This document shows, piece after piece, positions 16,436-25,121 of a DNA stretch of 54,543 bases. The DNA is taken from positions 1,124,761-1,179,303 of the forward strand of contig JXCB02000002.1 in NCBI GenBank assembly GCA_000828075.3, read 5' to 3'. A program made the translations under genes and the position numbers. The DNA comes from Tolypothrix campylonemoides VB511288. Lineage in GTDB: Bacteria > Cyanobacteriota > Cyanobacteriia > Cyanobacteriales > Nostocaceae. The notes under the pieces were generated by a model that worked only from the letters and a program-made list of their open reading frames with translations, was not told the origin of the DNA and did no database searches. The first letter of the stretch is position 1. The number at the start of each line of letters is the position of its first letter.

Positions 16436-17261
16436 TATCTTAAGTATTCTGATTTTAACTTAATGGACACTAGACAATTTTTTTGAGTTAGGTAACACTA
16501 ACTGAGTCCCTGCACTCAGCTAAAGAATTACCCATGTGCATAAAGCATCTGTTTGAATTACTAGAAAAGCTGTGTTGTTCAACTTTAATTTGTTCATAAC
16601 TGATTACCCTGCTCATCCAAGTGATCAAGAATCTAAGAAATAGAAACGCCTAGTAGCTACCTCATTCCTAGAGCTTCATAGATTCTTGTTCAAAAAATTA
16701 CAGAAAATACAAAAAAGCCGTATCAGTAGTTTTTTCTATCCAGGCTTAAAAATTGAAATAAAAAAAATGGACATAAAAGCAAGGGGATAAATATCTTCCC
16801 CATTTACAGATAAAGCATATACATTTATTTATACAGGTTCCAAAAAAAAGATCCGGAACATTGATGTACAGTGACAGATTAGTACCGTCGTAAAAAATAG
16901 TTGTCATCAAAAAGCTGAGTGTGGTTGAAAGCTAAGGGAGATGCTCCTAGCTCCTGTTTTTACTTCTGTGTTTTAACCAAACAGGGGAAGAGATATCCCC
17001 GCGATCGCCTCCCTTGTGCGCTACTTTGTGCGATCGCCTCCGGCGGGCACTCCGTGCCATCGCACATCCTGATATCCGCGTTGATTCGGCGACTTGCGCT
17101 TGGAGACAGCAGGCTTAGTTAATCGAACAATGGTTAAAAAAACAACACAGTTCGTCAAATTGGTCAGACAAAAACTAAGAGGCTGGTGTCAAATCGAATG
17201 GTCTGGCTATAAGTAAAATAAGAAAGAGAAAACTGCAGTCAACCATAATTGGAGTAAGGCA
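16436..17261. other. Long gap with repeats and a CAST-like end
   Basis: No reading frame I trust. It holds the promoter region of the GGDEF-EAL gene, a degenerate transposon end at 16865, HIP1-rich repeats (16999-17065) and the upstream region of the CHAT gene with GGAG at 17249. Confidence 0.45.
16865..16915 (+). mobile_element. Lone end resembling a V-K CAST terminus
   Basis: Begins TGTACAGTGACAGATTAGTA followed by a second, poorer unit ending TTGTCATC. This resembles the left end of ShCAST as I recall it (TGTACAGTGACAAATTA...). The orientation points rightward, and the sequence differs from the end at 9377. No second end or Tns gene is near, so it would be a relic of another element, or a chance match. 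Confidence 0.4.
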
Positions 17262-17975
17262 ATGAGGCAAACTATCTTAATTTTGGCAGCGAATCCTAAA
17301 GGTACAAAACCGCTGCGTTTAGGCGAAGAGGTGCGTGAAATCGATGCTGGACTACAGCGAGCCAAGCAACGCGATCAGTTTGTCTTAGAGCAAAAGTGGG
17401 CAGTCCAACCGAGAGATATTCAGCGGGCAATACTGGATATAAATCCTTCTATTGTCCATTTTTCTGGGCATGGGACGGGAAATGAGGGTCTAGTATTTGA
17501 AGACGAAACAGGTTCCGCAAAGCTAGTTGATTCTGAAGCTCTAGCAAAATTGTTTGATTTATTTGCTGATCAGATTGAATGTATTGTCCTTAACGGCTGT
17601 TACTCCCAAGTGCAAGCAGAAGCAATTTCTCAACACATTAACTATGTGATTGGTATGAGCAAGGCAATTGGAGATAGAGCAGCAATTGAATTTGCTGTGG
17701 GTTTTTACGATGCTCTAGGAGCAGGACAATCTGTTGAGTTTGCCCACAAATTAGGTTGTGCTACAATTCGGTTGGCAGGTATTCCAGAGCAACTCACCCC
17801 AGTTCTTAAGAAGAAGCCAAATATTAATGTGGCTGGTGCAACAAAAAGGGTTGGTGAGCAATTATTAAACCCTAAAGAAATAGCCAAGGACAAGTTTAGT
17901 GTTCAAATTTCTGGGGGTACAGTTCAGGGTTTTACACAGCAAAATACTGGAACAATAACTCAAAACTTCAGTTAA
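17262..17975 (+). CDS. CHAT-domain (caspase-like) protein with C-terminal motif
   Basis: Encodes 237 residues after GGAG about eight bases upstream. It is a CHAT/caspase-like protease domain with a candidate catalytic His in VHFSGHG (His70) and Cys in VLNGCYS (Cys113). Residues about 212-237 form a separate tail, VQISGGTVQGFTQQNTG then TITQNFS, that closely matches the first 30 residues of the NACHT protein encoded 17 bases downstream. The pairing suggests that the NACHT protein senses a trigger and recruits or activates this protease through the shared motif. Targets are unknown. Domain call is sure; the signalling role is inferred. Confidence 0.87.
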   Translation: MRQTILILAANPKGTKPLRLGEEVREIDAGLQRAKQRDQFVLEQKWAVQPRDIQRAILDINPSIVHFSGHGTGNEGLVFEDETGSAKLVDSEALAKLFDLFADQIECIVLNGCYSQVQAEAISQHINYVIGMSKAIGDRAAIEFAVGFYDALGAGQSVEFAHKLGCATIRLAGIPEQLTPVLKKKPNINVAGATKRVGEQLLNPKEIAKDKFSVQISGGTVQGFTQQNTGTITQNFS

Positions 17976-17992
17976 TCAAGGGTGCTAAGAAA

Positions 17993-20221
17993 ATGGCTGG
18001 TGATCATTCTGCCAACATCTCTGGGGGTAATCTTCAGGGGTTTATCCAAGAAAATAATGGAATTGTCAATCAAAACTTGATTTACCATTATGCTGAGTCG
18101 TATAGTAGGCAAACATCCGGTGCGCAACAGCCCTTAACTCAGGTAGAATACACCCAGAGGAAAGTTTTACTCAGTAAAGTCAAAGACTATTGGATCAAAG
18201 GGGTTTTAGAAAAGTCATTGCATACCAAGGCAATGATTGAGCTTGGTTTGGAAAAGCGATCAGATGCAGTAGAGCGTCAATTTAGTGGTTTGGAAGAATT
18301 ACCAGAAGAGTCCAGACAAATTTTACCTACAGAGACAGGCGTAACTGAGTTCTTCAATCAGATAGGAGAGGGGCGAACCCTGTTGATCTTGGGAGAACCA
18401 GGGGCTGGGAAAACCACAACCCTCCTGAAACTAGCACAGAATTTGATCGCTCGTGCTGAAGTAGATTTGAGTCGCCTAATTCCAGTGGTGTTTAATTTAT
18501 CTTCTTGGGGAAGTAAACATCAAAACATTGCAGATTGGCTTGTACAAGAACTTTGGAGTAAATACCAAGTTCCCAAAACACTTGGTAAAAACTGGGTTAA
18601 AAATCAAAAACTGCTACTGCTGTTGGATGGTTTAGACGAGATAAAGACTGATCTTCGGGAAGTCTGTGTCGAAACTATCAACCAATTTGTGCAAGAGCAT
18701 GGTCAGACTGAAATGGTAGTCTGTAGTCGTATTGCAGATTATGAAGTTCTTTCTAACCGTCTGCAATTACGAAGCGCGATCTACATCCGGTCTCTGACCC
18801 CTGAGCAGGTTAACCAATATTTGGACATGGCTGGTGAGTCACTAGAAGCAGTCAAAACTTTGCTGAGCGAAGATACCACACTGCAAGAGTTAGCGAAGTC
18901 TCCTCTAACCCTTAGTATCATTACTCTAGCTTATCAAGGCAAAAAGGTAGAAGAATTACCTCAAACAGGCTCGTTAGAAGTACGCCGTCAACACCTATTA
19001 AATGCTTATATTGAGCGGATGTTCTTGCGAAAGTCAATTAATCAAAAATACTCAAAAGATCAGACAATACAATGGCTAACTTGGCTGGCGCAACAGATGT
19101 CTCAAGCATCTCAATCTGTCTTTCTAATTGAGAAAATACAGCCTAATTGGTTACAAAAAGATTCTCACCGATTGATCTATTTAATCGGAGTTAGTTTGAC
19201 TGTGGGACTGAGTGCAGCTGTCTTTCATGTTGGACCACTATCTAGTGTATTTAAAGGGAGCCAAGGTCTAGTTGAAGGGCTGATGGGAGGTGTAATAGCT
19301 GGGCTGTTTTATGGTTTATTGGGAGGGGTGATTATTAGCTCGCTTAGTGAGAAAGTGGCTCGCTTAGCTAATGGGTTAACCGTTGGACTCCTTTTTGGAT
19401 TAGTGTTTTGGCTGGTTTTAGGTCAAAAATTTGGACTGACCTATGGCTTTTTTTATGCTTTATGTAGTGTGATCATTCATAAAATTTTCAGCAAAGATAT
19501 TGAACCAGCTGACAACTTAGAATGGTCTTGGAAAAAAGCCATGAAGAATTTTGGATTTGCGCTAATTTTTGTACTAATACTTTCGGTTACAAATCAACTG
19601 ATTTTTGGACTGATTTTTGGGTTTCTTCTTTGGCTCATTTTAAGCTGGGAAAAACAGACTGAAATAGATAGAACAACCAGACCTAACCAGGGCATCTGGA
19701 ACTCAGTCCAAACTACTATTAAAATAAGTACAGTGATTGGTCTTTTTTCTGGAATAGTTTTATGGCTGATTCATGATAAATTTCATGTTCTACCTGAAGC
19801 TAAAGTTAGCAGCTTTGTTTTTGGGATAGCAAATGGAATTATGTTTGGCTACGGCGCTGCCTTATTATCCTCTCAGGGGTCAGGGTTTGTGGGTTTTAAA
19901 CACTTAATTCTACGTCTTCTCCTTTGGCGCAGTGGTTGTATCCCTTGGAACTATGCGCGCTTCCTTGACTATGCTAATGAGCGCATTTTTCTGCAAAAAG
20001 TTGGTGGCGGTTATATCTTTATTCATCGTATGCTGCTGGAACATTTCGCTCAGATTTACAGGAATAATACACCAAATGAAATACGTTCAAGCAATGCCGA
20101 ATATGGCGATAATCAACCTCTAACTCCAGTTCAAAATCATATTTTCTGTACTACTTGCGGTCAAAAAAATCCAGCTAATTCCAATTTCTGTTCCAAATGT
20201 GGAACGCAATTAATTAAATAA
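17993..20221 (+). CDS. NACHT ATPase with membrane segments and zinc ribbon (NLR-like)
   Basis: Encodes 742 residues. Order: N-terminal motif NISGGNLQGFIQENNG (about 8-23) shared with the CHAT protein; a helical linker; NACHT domain with Walker A GEPGAGKT (134-141) and Walker B LLLLLDGLDEI (207-217); helical winged region; several hydrophobic stretches between about 390 and 660 that look like membrane helices rich in Gly; and a C-terminal zinc ribbon CTTCG ... CSKCG. The usual leucine-rich or WD repeats are absent, so the membrane part may be the sensor. It forms an operon with the CHAT gene. Bacterial NACHT proteins include antiphage sensors, which is a plausible role here but unproven. Confidence 0.87.
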   Translation: MAGDHSANISGGNLQGFIQENNGIVNQNLIYHYAESYSRQTSGAQQPLTQVEYTQRKVLLSKVKDYWIKGVLEKSLHTKAMIELGLEKRSDAVERQFSGLEELPEESRQILPTETGVTEFFNQIGEGRTLLILGEPGAGKTTTLLKLAQNLIARAEVDLSRLIPVVFNLSSWGSKHQNIADWLVQELWSKYQVPKTLGKNWVKNQKLLLLLDGLDEIKTDLREVCVETINQFVQEHGQTEMVVCSRIADYEVLSNRLQLRSAIYIRSLTPEQVNQYLDMAGESLEAVKTLLSEDTTLQELAKSPLTLSIITLAYQGKKVEELPQTGSLEVRRQHLLNAYIERMFLRKSINQKYSKDQTIQWLTWLAQQMSQASQSVFLIEKIQPNWLQKDSHRLIYLIGVSLTVGLSAAVFHVGPLSSVFKGSQGLVEGLMGGVIAGLFYGLLGGVIISSLSEKVARLANGLTVGLLFGLVFWLVLGQKFGLTYGFFYALCSVIIHKIFSKDIEPADNLEWSWKKAMKNFGFALIFVLILSVTNQLIFGLIFGFLLWLILSWEKQTEIDRTTRPNQGIWNSVQTTIKISTVIGLFSGIVLWLIHDKFHVLPEAKVSSFVFGIANGIMFGYGAALLSSQGSGFVGFKHLILRLLLWRSGCIPWNYARFLDYANERIFLQKVGGGYIFIHRMLLEHFAQIYRNNTPNEIRSSNAEYGDNQPLTPVQNHIFCTTCGQKNPANSNFCSKCGTQLIK

Positions 20222-20273
20222 AGTAAGTAAGTTGGCGAAAAAAACAAAACTATGTAACAAAAAGTGACTAAAG

Positions 20274-21185
20274 CTAAATTTTTACCTGTTTTCTATAAGC
20301 GTTAGGTGTTGTACCTATGAGCTTACGAAAGACGTTTGTGAAGTGGCTTTGACTCTGAAAACCTACTTGCTCGCAGATTTGGTCTATTGCTTCTTCTGTT
20401 TTAGCCAATAACCTTTTCGCTCTCTCTATTCTGCAATTCATCACGTATTGATGCGGCGAAAAACCAGTTGATTGTTTAAATAGGCGTGAGAAATAATACA
20501 TACTCATTCCCACAGCAGTGGCAATTTCAGCCAAGCCTAAATCTTTTTCTAAGTTTTGATTGATATAATCAATTGTTTGCTGCAACTTCAAACGTGAAAG
20601 CCCTTCGGAATCGGAATGTCTGGCAATCTTAGGGGAAGGTGCAGAATAGTGCTTTAGTAAATGAATGCAGAGAGTCGTTGCGAGAGATTCGATGTAAACA
20701 CGGCTACCTTTGCCATCTGATTCCAGTTCTGAATGTAGCGCCAGTCCTATTTGCTGAATCAGCGGGTCTGCGGCAGCAAAATGTGGTATAATCTCCATCT
20801 GTTGCAAATCGACTGAATCGTAGGCAGCACGGGCAAACAAAGCTTTTTCCAAACTCAGGACTAAAAATTCAGATTCTAACTCCCAACTGCTTTTGTGGTA
20901 GCTGTTTGCTGGAACGACTGTAACATCGCCGTATTTGATACACTCATGCTGAACGTGTCCATTCAACACCCGTTCTGCGTTAATAGACTGTTTTGTCAGG
21001 CTGACACCAATGACGTGCTGTTGAGGACTATGTTCTGGTGTCTCAAAAGCTGGCTGTTGATGATGATCCAGGCGGATACCATCCCACTTGGCATGGTAAC
21101 TGGACGCAAGAGGCGATCGCGGAAGAATTTGTGAACAGGCATCTTCCTGAGTAAAATCAATATTTATGATTTCCTGTATTGGCAT
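20274..21185 (-). CDS. AraC family transcription regulator
   Basis: Encodes about 303 residues from ATG at 21185 (GTG at 21194 also possible; GGGGTGAG lies just upstream). The last 100 residues hold the two helix-turn-helix units of AraC/XylS proteins: LGLAEIATAVGMSMYYFSRL and IDQICEQVGFQSQSHFTNVF, ending in PNAYRK. The N-terminal 180 residues are the effector-binding part without a clear family. It is divergent from the DCC-family gene with about 140 bases between, so that gene could be its target, but this is only positional. Confidence 0.88.
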   Translation of the reverse strand: MPIQEIINIDFTQEDACSQILPRSPLASSYHAKWDGIRLDHHQQPAFETPEHSPQQHVIGVSLTKQSINAERVLNGHVQHECIKYGDVTVVPANSYHKSSWELESEFLVLSLEKALFARAAYDSVDLQQMEIIPHFAAADPLIQQIGLALHSELESDGKGSRVYIESLATTLCIHLLKHYSAPSPKIARHSDSEGLSRLKLQQTIDYINQNLEKDLGLAEIATAVGMSMYYFSRLFKQSTGFSPHQYVMNCRIERAKRLLAKTEEAIDQICEQVGFQSQSHFTNVFRKLIGTTPNAYRKQVKI

Positions 21186-21326
21186 CGCTCTCACCCCAAA
21201 AACGATTGCTTTTAAGCTTTAACCTTTGCTGACTTTTTTTACACCCTGGATGGTTGTCTTTAAAAGCAAAATGTTTAATGTTTAAAATGTTAACACACTA
21301 AGCGTTCAAAATAATTTGCGACTTCG

Positions 21327-21749
21327 ATGAGTTACTTTGTTATCTACGACGGGAATTGTAATCTCTGTGTCACCAGCGTGCAATTGCTGGAGAACCTTGA
21401 CCAAGGACAACTGTTTCGCTATGCTCCCATGCAAGATGAGGCAACTATCAAACAGTGGGGAATTACACCCCAAGATTGTGAGCTTGGTATGATTCTTATT
21501 GATGCGGATGCACCAGAAAGACGCTGGCAAGGTAGTGCGGCGGCTGAGGAAATTGGACGGCTGTTACCTTTGGGGAGTGTATTTGTGGATGCATATCGTG
21601 CTTTACCTGGGGTAAAGTGGATGGGCGACCAGGTTTACGAACAAATCCGCGATAACCGTTACACCCTTTTTGGTAAGCGTTCCAGTACCTATAAATCTGT
21701 ATATTGTGTTGACGGTAGCTGCAACACAGCTAAAAATGATGCATTATGA
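21327..21749 (+). CDS. DCC family thiol-disulfide oxidoreductase (DUF393)
   Basis: Encodes 140 residues. The N terminus has YDGNCNLCVTSVQLL, the DxxCxxC signature that gives the DCC family its name; it likely has a thioredoxin-like fold with a redox-active Cys pair. The C-terminal YCVDGSCN adds two more Cys. Its substrate is unknown. Its end overlaps the end of the convergent gene at 21744 by six bases. It shares a divergent promoter region with the AraC gene. Confidence 0.85.
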   Translation: MSYFVIYDGNCNLCVTSVQLLENLDQGQLFRYAPMQDEATIKQWGITPQDCELGMILIDADAPERRWQGSAAAEEIGRLLPLGSVFVDAYRALPGVKWMGDQVYEQIRDNRYTLFGKRSSTYKSVYCVDGSCNTAKNDAL

Positions 21750-22199
21750 TTCAGAATTATCATCGGTGACAGTTACCGAATCAGAGTTAAAAATTTCTAG
21801 TGTCTGTTGACAAAACTGTTTAAGCTTTTCCCTTATTTGTGGGGAAGGTTCAGATGCACCAACAAAATTCCAGTTTTCCACCGTAGAAAGTCGCCACTGT
21901 TCACCAAGATGGTTAAACCCAGCGGCTTCCACACCTATTGCACGACGTGAACCATTTAAGGGGTCTTGATAAAAACGGATTTGAATTAATATACTGCGGC
22001 TTTGCCAGGATTTACTGATACCAGGAAAGTGAAAACCTATGTCTATAGAATCTGGATCGATTAACTCCCTGGTTTGTGGGTCATTTTTCCAAGGTTTGAG
22101 ATCCGATCTGGCATCTGGAAACTCAAATTTGAATAAATTTACTACGGTAGCAATCTTGCTGGCGAATTCAAGGTTTGTTGCCATCTCAGATGCGTTCAC
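21744..22199 (-). CDS. Conserved hypothetical protein
   Basis: Encodes 151 residues from GTG at 22199, supported by AGGAG eight bases upstream. I do not recognise a domain. It is soluble, with a predicted mixed fold, a central segment SILIQIRFYQDPLNGSRRAI and a Ser/Asp-rich end. Length and codon use are ordinary. It converges on the DCC gene with a six-base overlap of ends. Confidence 0.65.
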   Translation of the reverse strand: MNASEMATNLEFASKIATVVNLFKFEFPDARSDLKPWKNDPQTRELIDPDSIDIGFHFPGISKSWQSRSILIQIRFYQDPLNGSRRAIGVEAAGFNHLGEQWRLSTVENWNFVGASEPSPQIREKLKQFCQQTLEIFNSDSVTVTDDNSES

Positions 22200-22349
22200 G
22201 AAAAATGCTCCTATATTGTTTCGGCTTACTTTATGTGACGACAGGAAAACCGCCAGAAGGCTTGATATATTAGTGTTTTAGATTATCAACACTTATTTAA
22301 TTTAGCAACTAGTAGTTTATCGGATGAGTTTTGAGATGTCGTAGGGTTC

Positions 22350-22383
22350 AGATCCCCGACTTCGCAAAAGTTGTCGGGGATCT
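22350..22383. repeat. Hairpin repeat AGATCCCCGAC
   Basis: Arms AGATCCCCGAC and GTCGGGGATCT with a 12-base loop. It is a relative of the CCCGACTTCTT hairpin at 12593. It could act as a terminator or be a dispersed repeat; no gene ends right before it. Confidence 0.5.
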
Positions 22384-22435
22384 TGTAAGTAGGTCGGTAC
22401 AAATAAAGTTAACTCGTTAAGGCAGTCATTAGTGA

Positions 22436-22580
22436 GCCAGCGCTGCAGGAGGGTTAGCCCGACCTAGGCGACTGGCGTAAGCGCAAAGCGCACGCCAAGG
22501 GCGTTCGCGAAGCGTGCCGCAGGCATACGCGAAGCGTCTCCGTTCGCCGTTAGGCGTGCCGCAGGCATAGGAGATACCCG
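22436..22580 (+). repeat. Composite GC-rich dispersed repeat
   Basis: Starts ccagcgctgcaggagggtta, then gcgactggcgtaagcgcaaa, gcgcacgccaagggcg and stacked gcgaagcg/cgcaggcat units, ending acccgaagggtc. The same chain occurs inverted at 34283-34415. Shorter parts occur near 34888, 36170, 45795 and 53478. Confidence 0.75.
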
Positions 22581-22914
22581 AAGGGTCATTAGTCATTAGT
22601 CATTACTAGAATTGGCGGCGTTTTTACATTTCTTAACGTAGCTGTGTTTATTTCCACCTATCTACTTAACCCATTAGAATTAATGCGATAGACCACGAGT
22701 CCAAAAATCTTAATTCAGTGGTTTTGAAACTGGTATATAGATATTAAGTAATTATACTTAATATTTTGAGAAAAGATACTGAAAATATGCCTTCAAGGTA
22801 AAAAATCACATGAAGATAGAGGATTTTCAGCAAAATCCCTCGTTAGCAAGCACGAGAAAATACCCTAGCGATCTAAAATGACACTGATAATTGGCAAGTA
22901 AATAAGTTCAGCTT

Positions 22915-23388
22915 ATGCCGCGTCAACGCTCAATTTTGTCATTGATTCTGGTATTGTTGGCAACATTTCTCATTAGTTGTGGCGGTCCTAGCGTCGCAAC
23001 ACCACCTCCAACGTACACACAAGCTCAAGTCGTGAAAATTCAGGAATATATTCCTGAAATTCAGGCTGTGCGCGATCGCTCACAAGAACTGCAAAGACTG
23101 ATCGAAACCAAACAGTGGATCAAGGTCAGAAACTTCACACACGGTCCTATGGCAGAAGCCAGGCTGTCGATGAACTACGTCACATCCAATCTTTTCCCTA
23201 AAGACCAAGCAGCAGGGCGTGAGTTAGTGCGTGATTTATTGGATCACCTGATTAAAATCGACGCTGCTGCTGATGTGGGTAACACGAATAGTGCCTTGAA
23301 TAACTCCGTAGCTGCTTTCGCAGATATTGACAGATTCCTACAACTGGTTCCTAAAACAAGCAGCCAGTCAGAAGAAAGCCAAGCGTGA
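22915..23388 (+). CDS. psbQ: Photosystem II lipoprotein PsbQ (CyanoQ)
   Basis: Encodes 157 residues with a lipoprotein signal: basic start, hydrophobic core, lipobox LISC with Cys22. The mature part is a four-helix bundle type sequence typical of cyanobacterial PsbQ, with PTYTQAQVVKIQEYIPEIQA and WIKVRNFTHGPMAE. It sits on the lumen side of photosystem II, where it helps stabilise the oxygen-evolving centre and PSII dimers. It precedes the FAD enzyme gene by 116 bases, and no operon is implied. Confidence 0.9.
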   Translation: MPRQRSILSLILVLLATFLISCGGPSVATPPPTYTQAQVVKIQEYIPEIQAVRDRSQELQRLIETKQWIKVRNFTHGPMAEARLSMNYVTSNLFPKDQAAGRELVRDLLDHLIKIDAAADVGNTNSALNNSVAAFADIDRFLQLVPKTSSQSEESQA

Positions 23389-23504
23389 TAGGGTGAGGAG
23401 ATGAGGGGGATGAGAGAGATGAGGGAGATTAAAAGATGAATTTGTCTTTCCCCGCTTCCCATCACTCCACCTCCTAATCTTCTCTGTGTTGGCAAAAAGA
23501 AAGA

Positions 23505-24698
23505 ATGAGTCATGTAGTTATCATCGGTTGTGGTGTGGTTGGAGCAACAATTGCTTACGAACTCAGCAACGTACAAGGGCTAGAAATCACAGTTGTTGAT
23601 CAACAACCACCAGCACAAGCCTCGACAGGCGCAGCACTGGGTGTTTTGATGGGTATCATCAGCCAAAAAACCAAGGGTAAGGCTTGGCAGATGCGACAAA
23701 CAAGCATCCAGCGTTATGAAACTCTTATCCCTGAACTGGAAGCCATCACAGGTCGTAAAATTCTCTTCAACCGCCAGGGAATTCTCATGTTACTCCCTGA
23801 ACCTTCAACCCCCTATTTAGAAAGAGATGGGGGAATCTCAGAATGGGAAAAGCTGCAAGAAATTCGTCAATCTCAAGGTTTTTCCCTAGAAATTTGGGAT
23901 AAGGCGAAGCTTAAGCAAATTTGTCCTCAGGTCGATAACGATAAGATTGTGGGCGCTGTCTACTCAAGATGCGATCGCCAAGTTGATCCCACAGCACTCA
24001 CATTAGCTTTAGTTGACGCTGCACAGCATCACGGCGTGACTTTCAAATTTGGCGTTCAGGTTTTGGGTATAGAACCTCACCCCCTACCCTCCGTTGAAAG
24101 GGAAGGGGATACAGAACCCCACTCCCTGTCCCCTTCCTATGAACGGGGAGAAAGTTCTGAAAAATATTGCTACCAACTTGAGACAACACAGGGAAAAATT
24201 ACCGCCGATTGGTTTGTAGTAGCGGCTGGGCTGGGTTCATCTTTGCTTACAGCACAATTAGGACAAATGACTGATATCCGTCCTGTACTTGGGCAAGCTT
24301 TGCACCTCCGCTTGGGGTATTCTTTAGGAAATCCCGAATTCCAACCTGTGATCACTGGTAATGATGTCCATATTGTCCCCGTAGGTACTGGAGATTACTG
24401 GATAGGTGCCACGGTTGAATTTTCTAGCAACAAAGATGAAATACCACCCAACAAAGAACTGCTAGAGTCTGTTAAACAACAAGCGATCGCCTTTTGCCCA
24501 GACTTAGCCAAAGCAACGACTATGCGTACTTGGTCAGGGTTACGTCCCCGTCCTGAAGGACGCCCAGCACCAGTGATTGGTAAATTGCCTGGATATAGTA
24601 ACATCCTGCTTGCTACCGGACATTATCGCAACGGCATTTTACTAGCGCCTGCAACAGCTGACGCGATTCGTGAGATGATTGTTCATAACGATTTTTAA
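23505..24698 (+). CDS. FAD-dependent amino acid/glycine oxidase-like enzyme
   Basis: Encodes 397 residues of the DAO family (ThiO/DadA-like). The FAD-binding GCGVVGATIAYE lies at 8-19, and the C-terminal GLRPRPEGRPAPVIG ... TGHYRNGILLAPAT matches glycine/D-amino acid oxidases. It probably oxidises an amine to an imine; ThiO in thiazole synthesis is one option but is not shown by context. Residues of about 193-221 (PHPLPSVEREGDTEPHSL region) come from a repeat of the CTCACCCC...GGGGAGA type inserted in frame; this would sit as an exposed loop. The frame is otherwise normal. Confidence 0.82.
   Translation: MSHVVIIGCGVVGATIAYELSNVQGLEITVVDQQPPAQASTGAALGVLMGIISQKTKGKAWQMRQTSIQRYETLIPELEAITGRKILFNRQGILMLLPEPSTPYLERDGGISEWEKLQEIRQSQGFSLEIWDKAKLKQICPQVDNDKIVGAVYSRCDRQVDPTALTLALVDAAQHHGVTFKFGVQVLGIEPHPLPSVEREGDTEPHSLSPSYERGESSEKYCYQLETTQGKITADWFVVAAGLGSSLLTAQLGQMTDIRPVLGQALHLRLGYSLGNPEFQPVITGNDVHIVPVGTGDYWIGATVEFSSNKDEIPPNKELLESVKQQAIAFCPDLAKATTMRTWSGLRPRPEGRPAPVIGKLPGYSNILLATGHYRNGILLAPATADAIREMIVHNDF
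24075..24163. repeat. CTCACCCCC-type repeat inserted in the FAD enzyme gene
   Basis: Two halves, cctcaccccctaccctccgt with aaagggaagggg and actccctgtccccttcc with gaacggggagaa, are imperfect palindromes of the type seen between genes at 24712-24745, 25000-25025 and 48415-48508. Here the repeat adds close to 28 codons without breaking the frame. Confidence 0.6.
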
Positions 24699-24744
24699 CG
24701 TGAGTTTGATAGACCTCTCCCACCCAACCTCCCTCTCCTACAAG

Positions 24745-24946
24745 GCTACGGTGTACACACAAGTTGAGTTGGGAATCAAATGGACGAAAAAGAACGGAAA
24801 ATTATTTTTAAAATCCTTGATTTTCCGTTAGCTGTCTATCAATAAGCAGACACTATTGATAATCATCTGGATCAACTCAAAACCTTGCCTACTAAGGCTT
24901 GTATCTTACCAGGCAAGGTTTTTAAGACTTGTGTGTACACCGTAGC
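24745..24946. mobile_element. 202-bp miniature transposon with 9-bp target duplication
   Basis: Perfect 19-bp terminal inverted repeats: GCTACGGTGTACACACAAG at 24745-24763 and its complement at 24928-24946. The 9-bp direct repeat TCCTACAAG flanks both sides (24736-24744 and 24947-24955). Without it the flanks join into a CCCTCTCCTACAAGGAGAGGG palindrome, so it landed in an older repeat. The interior has a smaller hairpin (ACCTTGCCT/AGGCAAGGT) and no gene. Confidence 0.88.
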
Positions 24947-25121
24947 TCCTACAAGGAGAGGGAGGAGCAACGTAAAAATCAGAGTTTTAAGCCTCTCCCC
25001 TTGCAGGGGAGAGGTTTGGAGAGGGGTCAAATCAATCAATATACATCAAACTCACGTATTTTTAATAACATCCCTTTTTATCTTTGCGCCTAGAGCGTAG
25101 AGCGCGAACCTTTTCATTCAA

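Larger units (their letters stand above)
22200..22914. other. Repeat-rich gap upstream of psbQ
   Basis: No gene seen. It holds the hairpin at 22350-22383, the composite dispersed repeat at 22436-22580, a short tandem tcattag triplet (22585-22606), and AT-rich sequence before psbQ that should contain its promoter. Confidence 0.5.

Noticed and set aside
16919-17122. Plus-strand frame of 67 codons before the CHAT gene
   Set aside because: It is made largely of HIP1-type repeats and lacks a ribosome site.
22470-22600. Possible CRISPR array in the repeat cluster
   Set aside because: Repeat units vary in length and spacing and have no unique spacers of constant size; the same chain occurs elsewhere as a dispersed repeat.
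24752-24940. TGTACA hexamers inside the 202-bp element as CAST ends
   Set aside because: They are part of the 19-bp inverted repeats of a different, clearly bounded miniature element.
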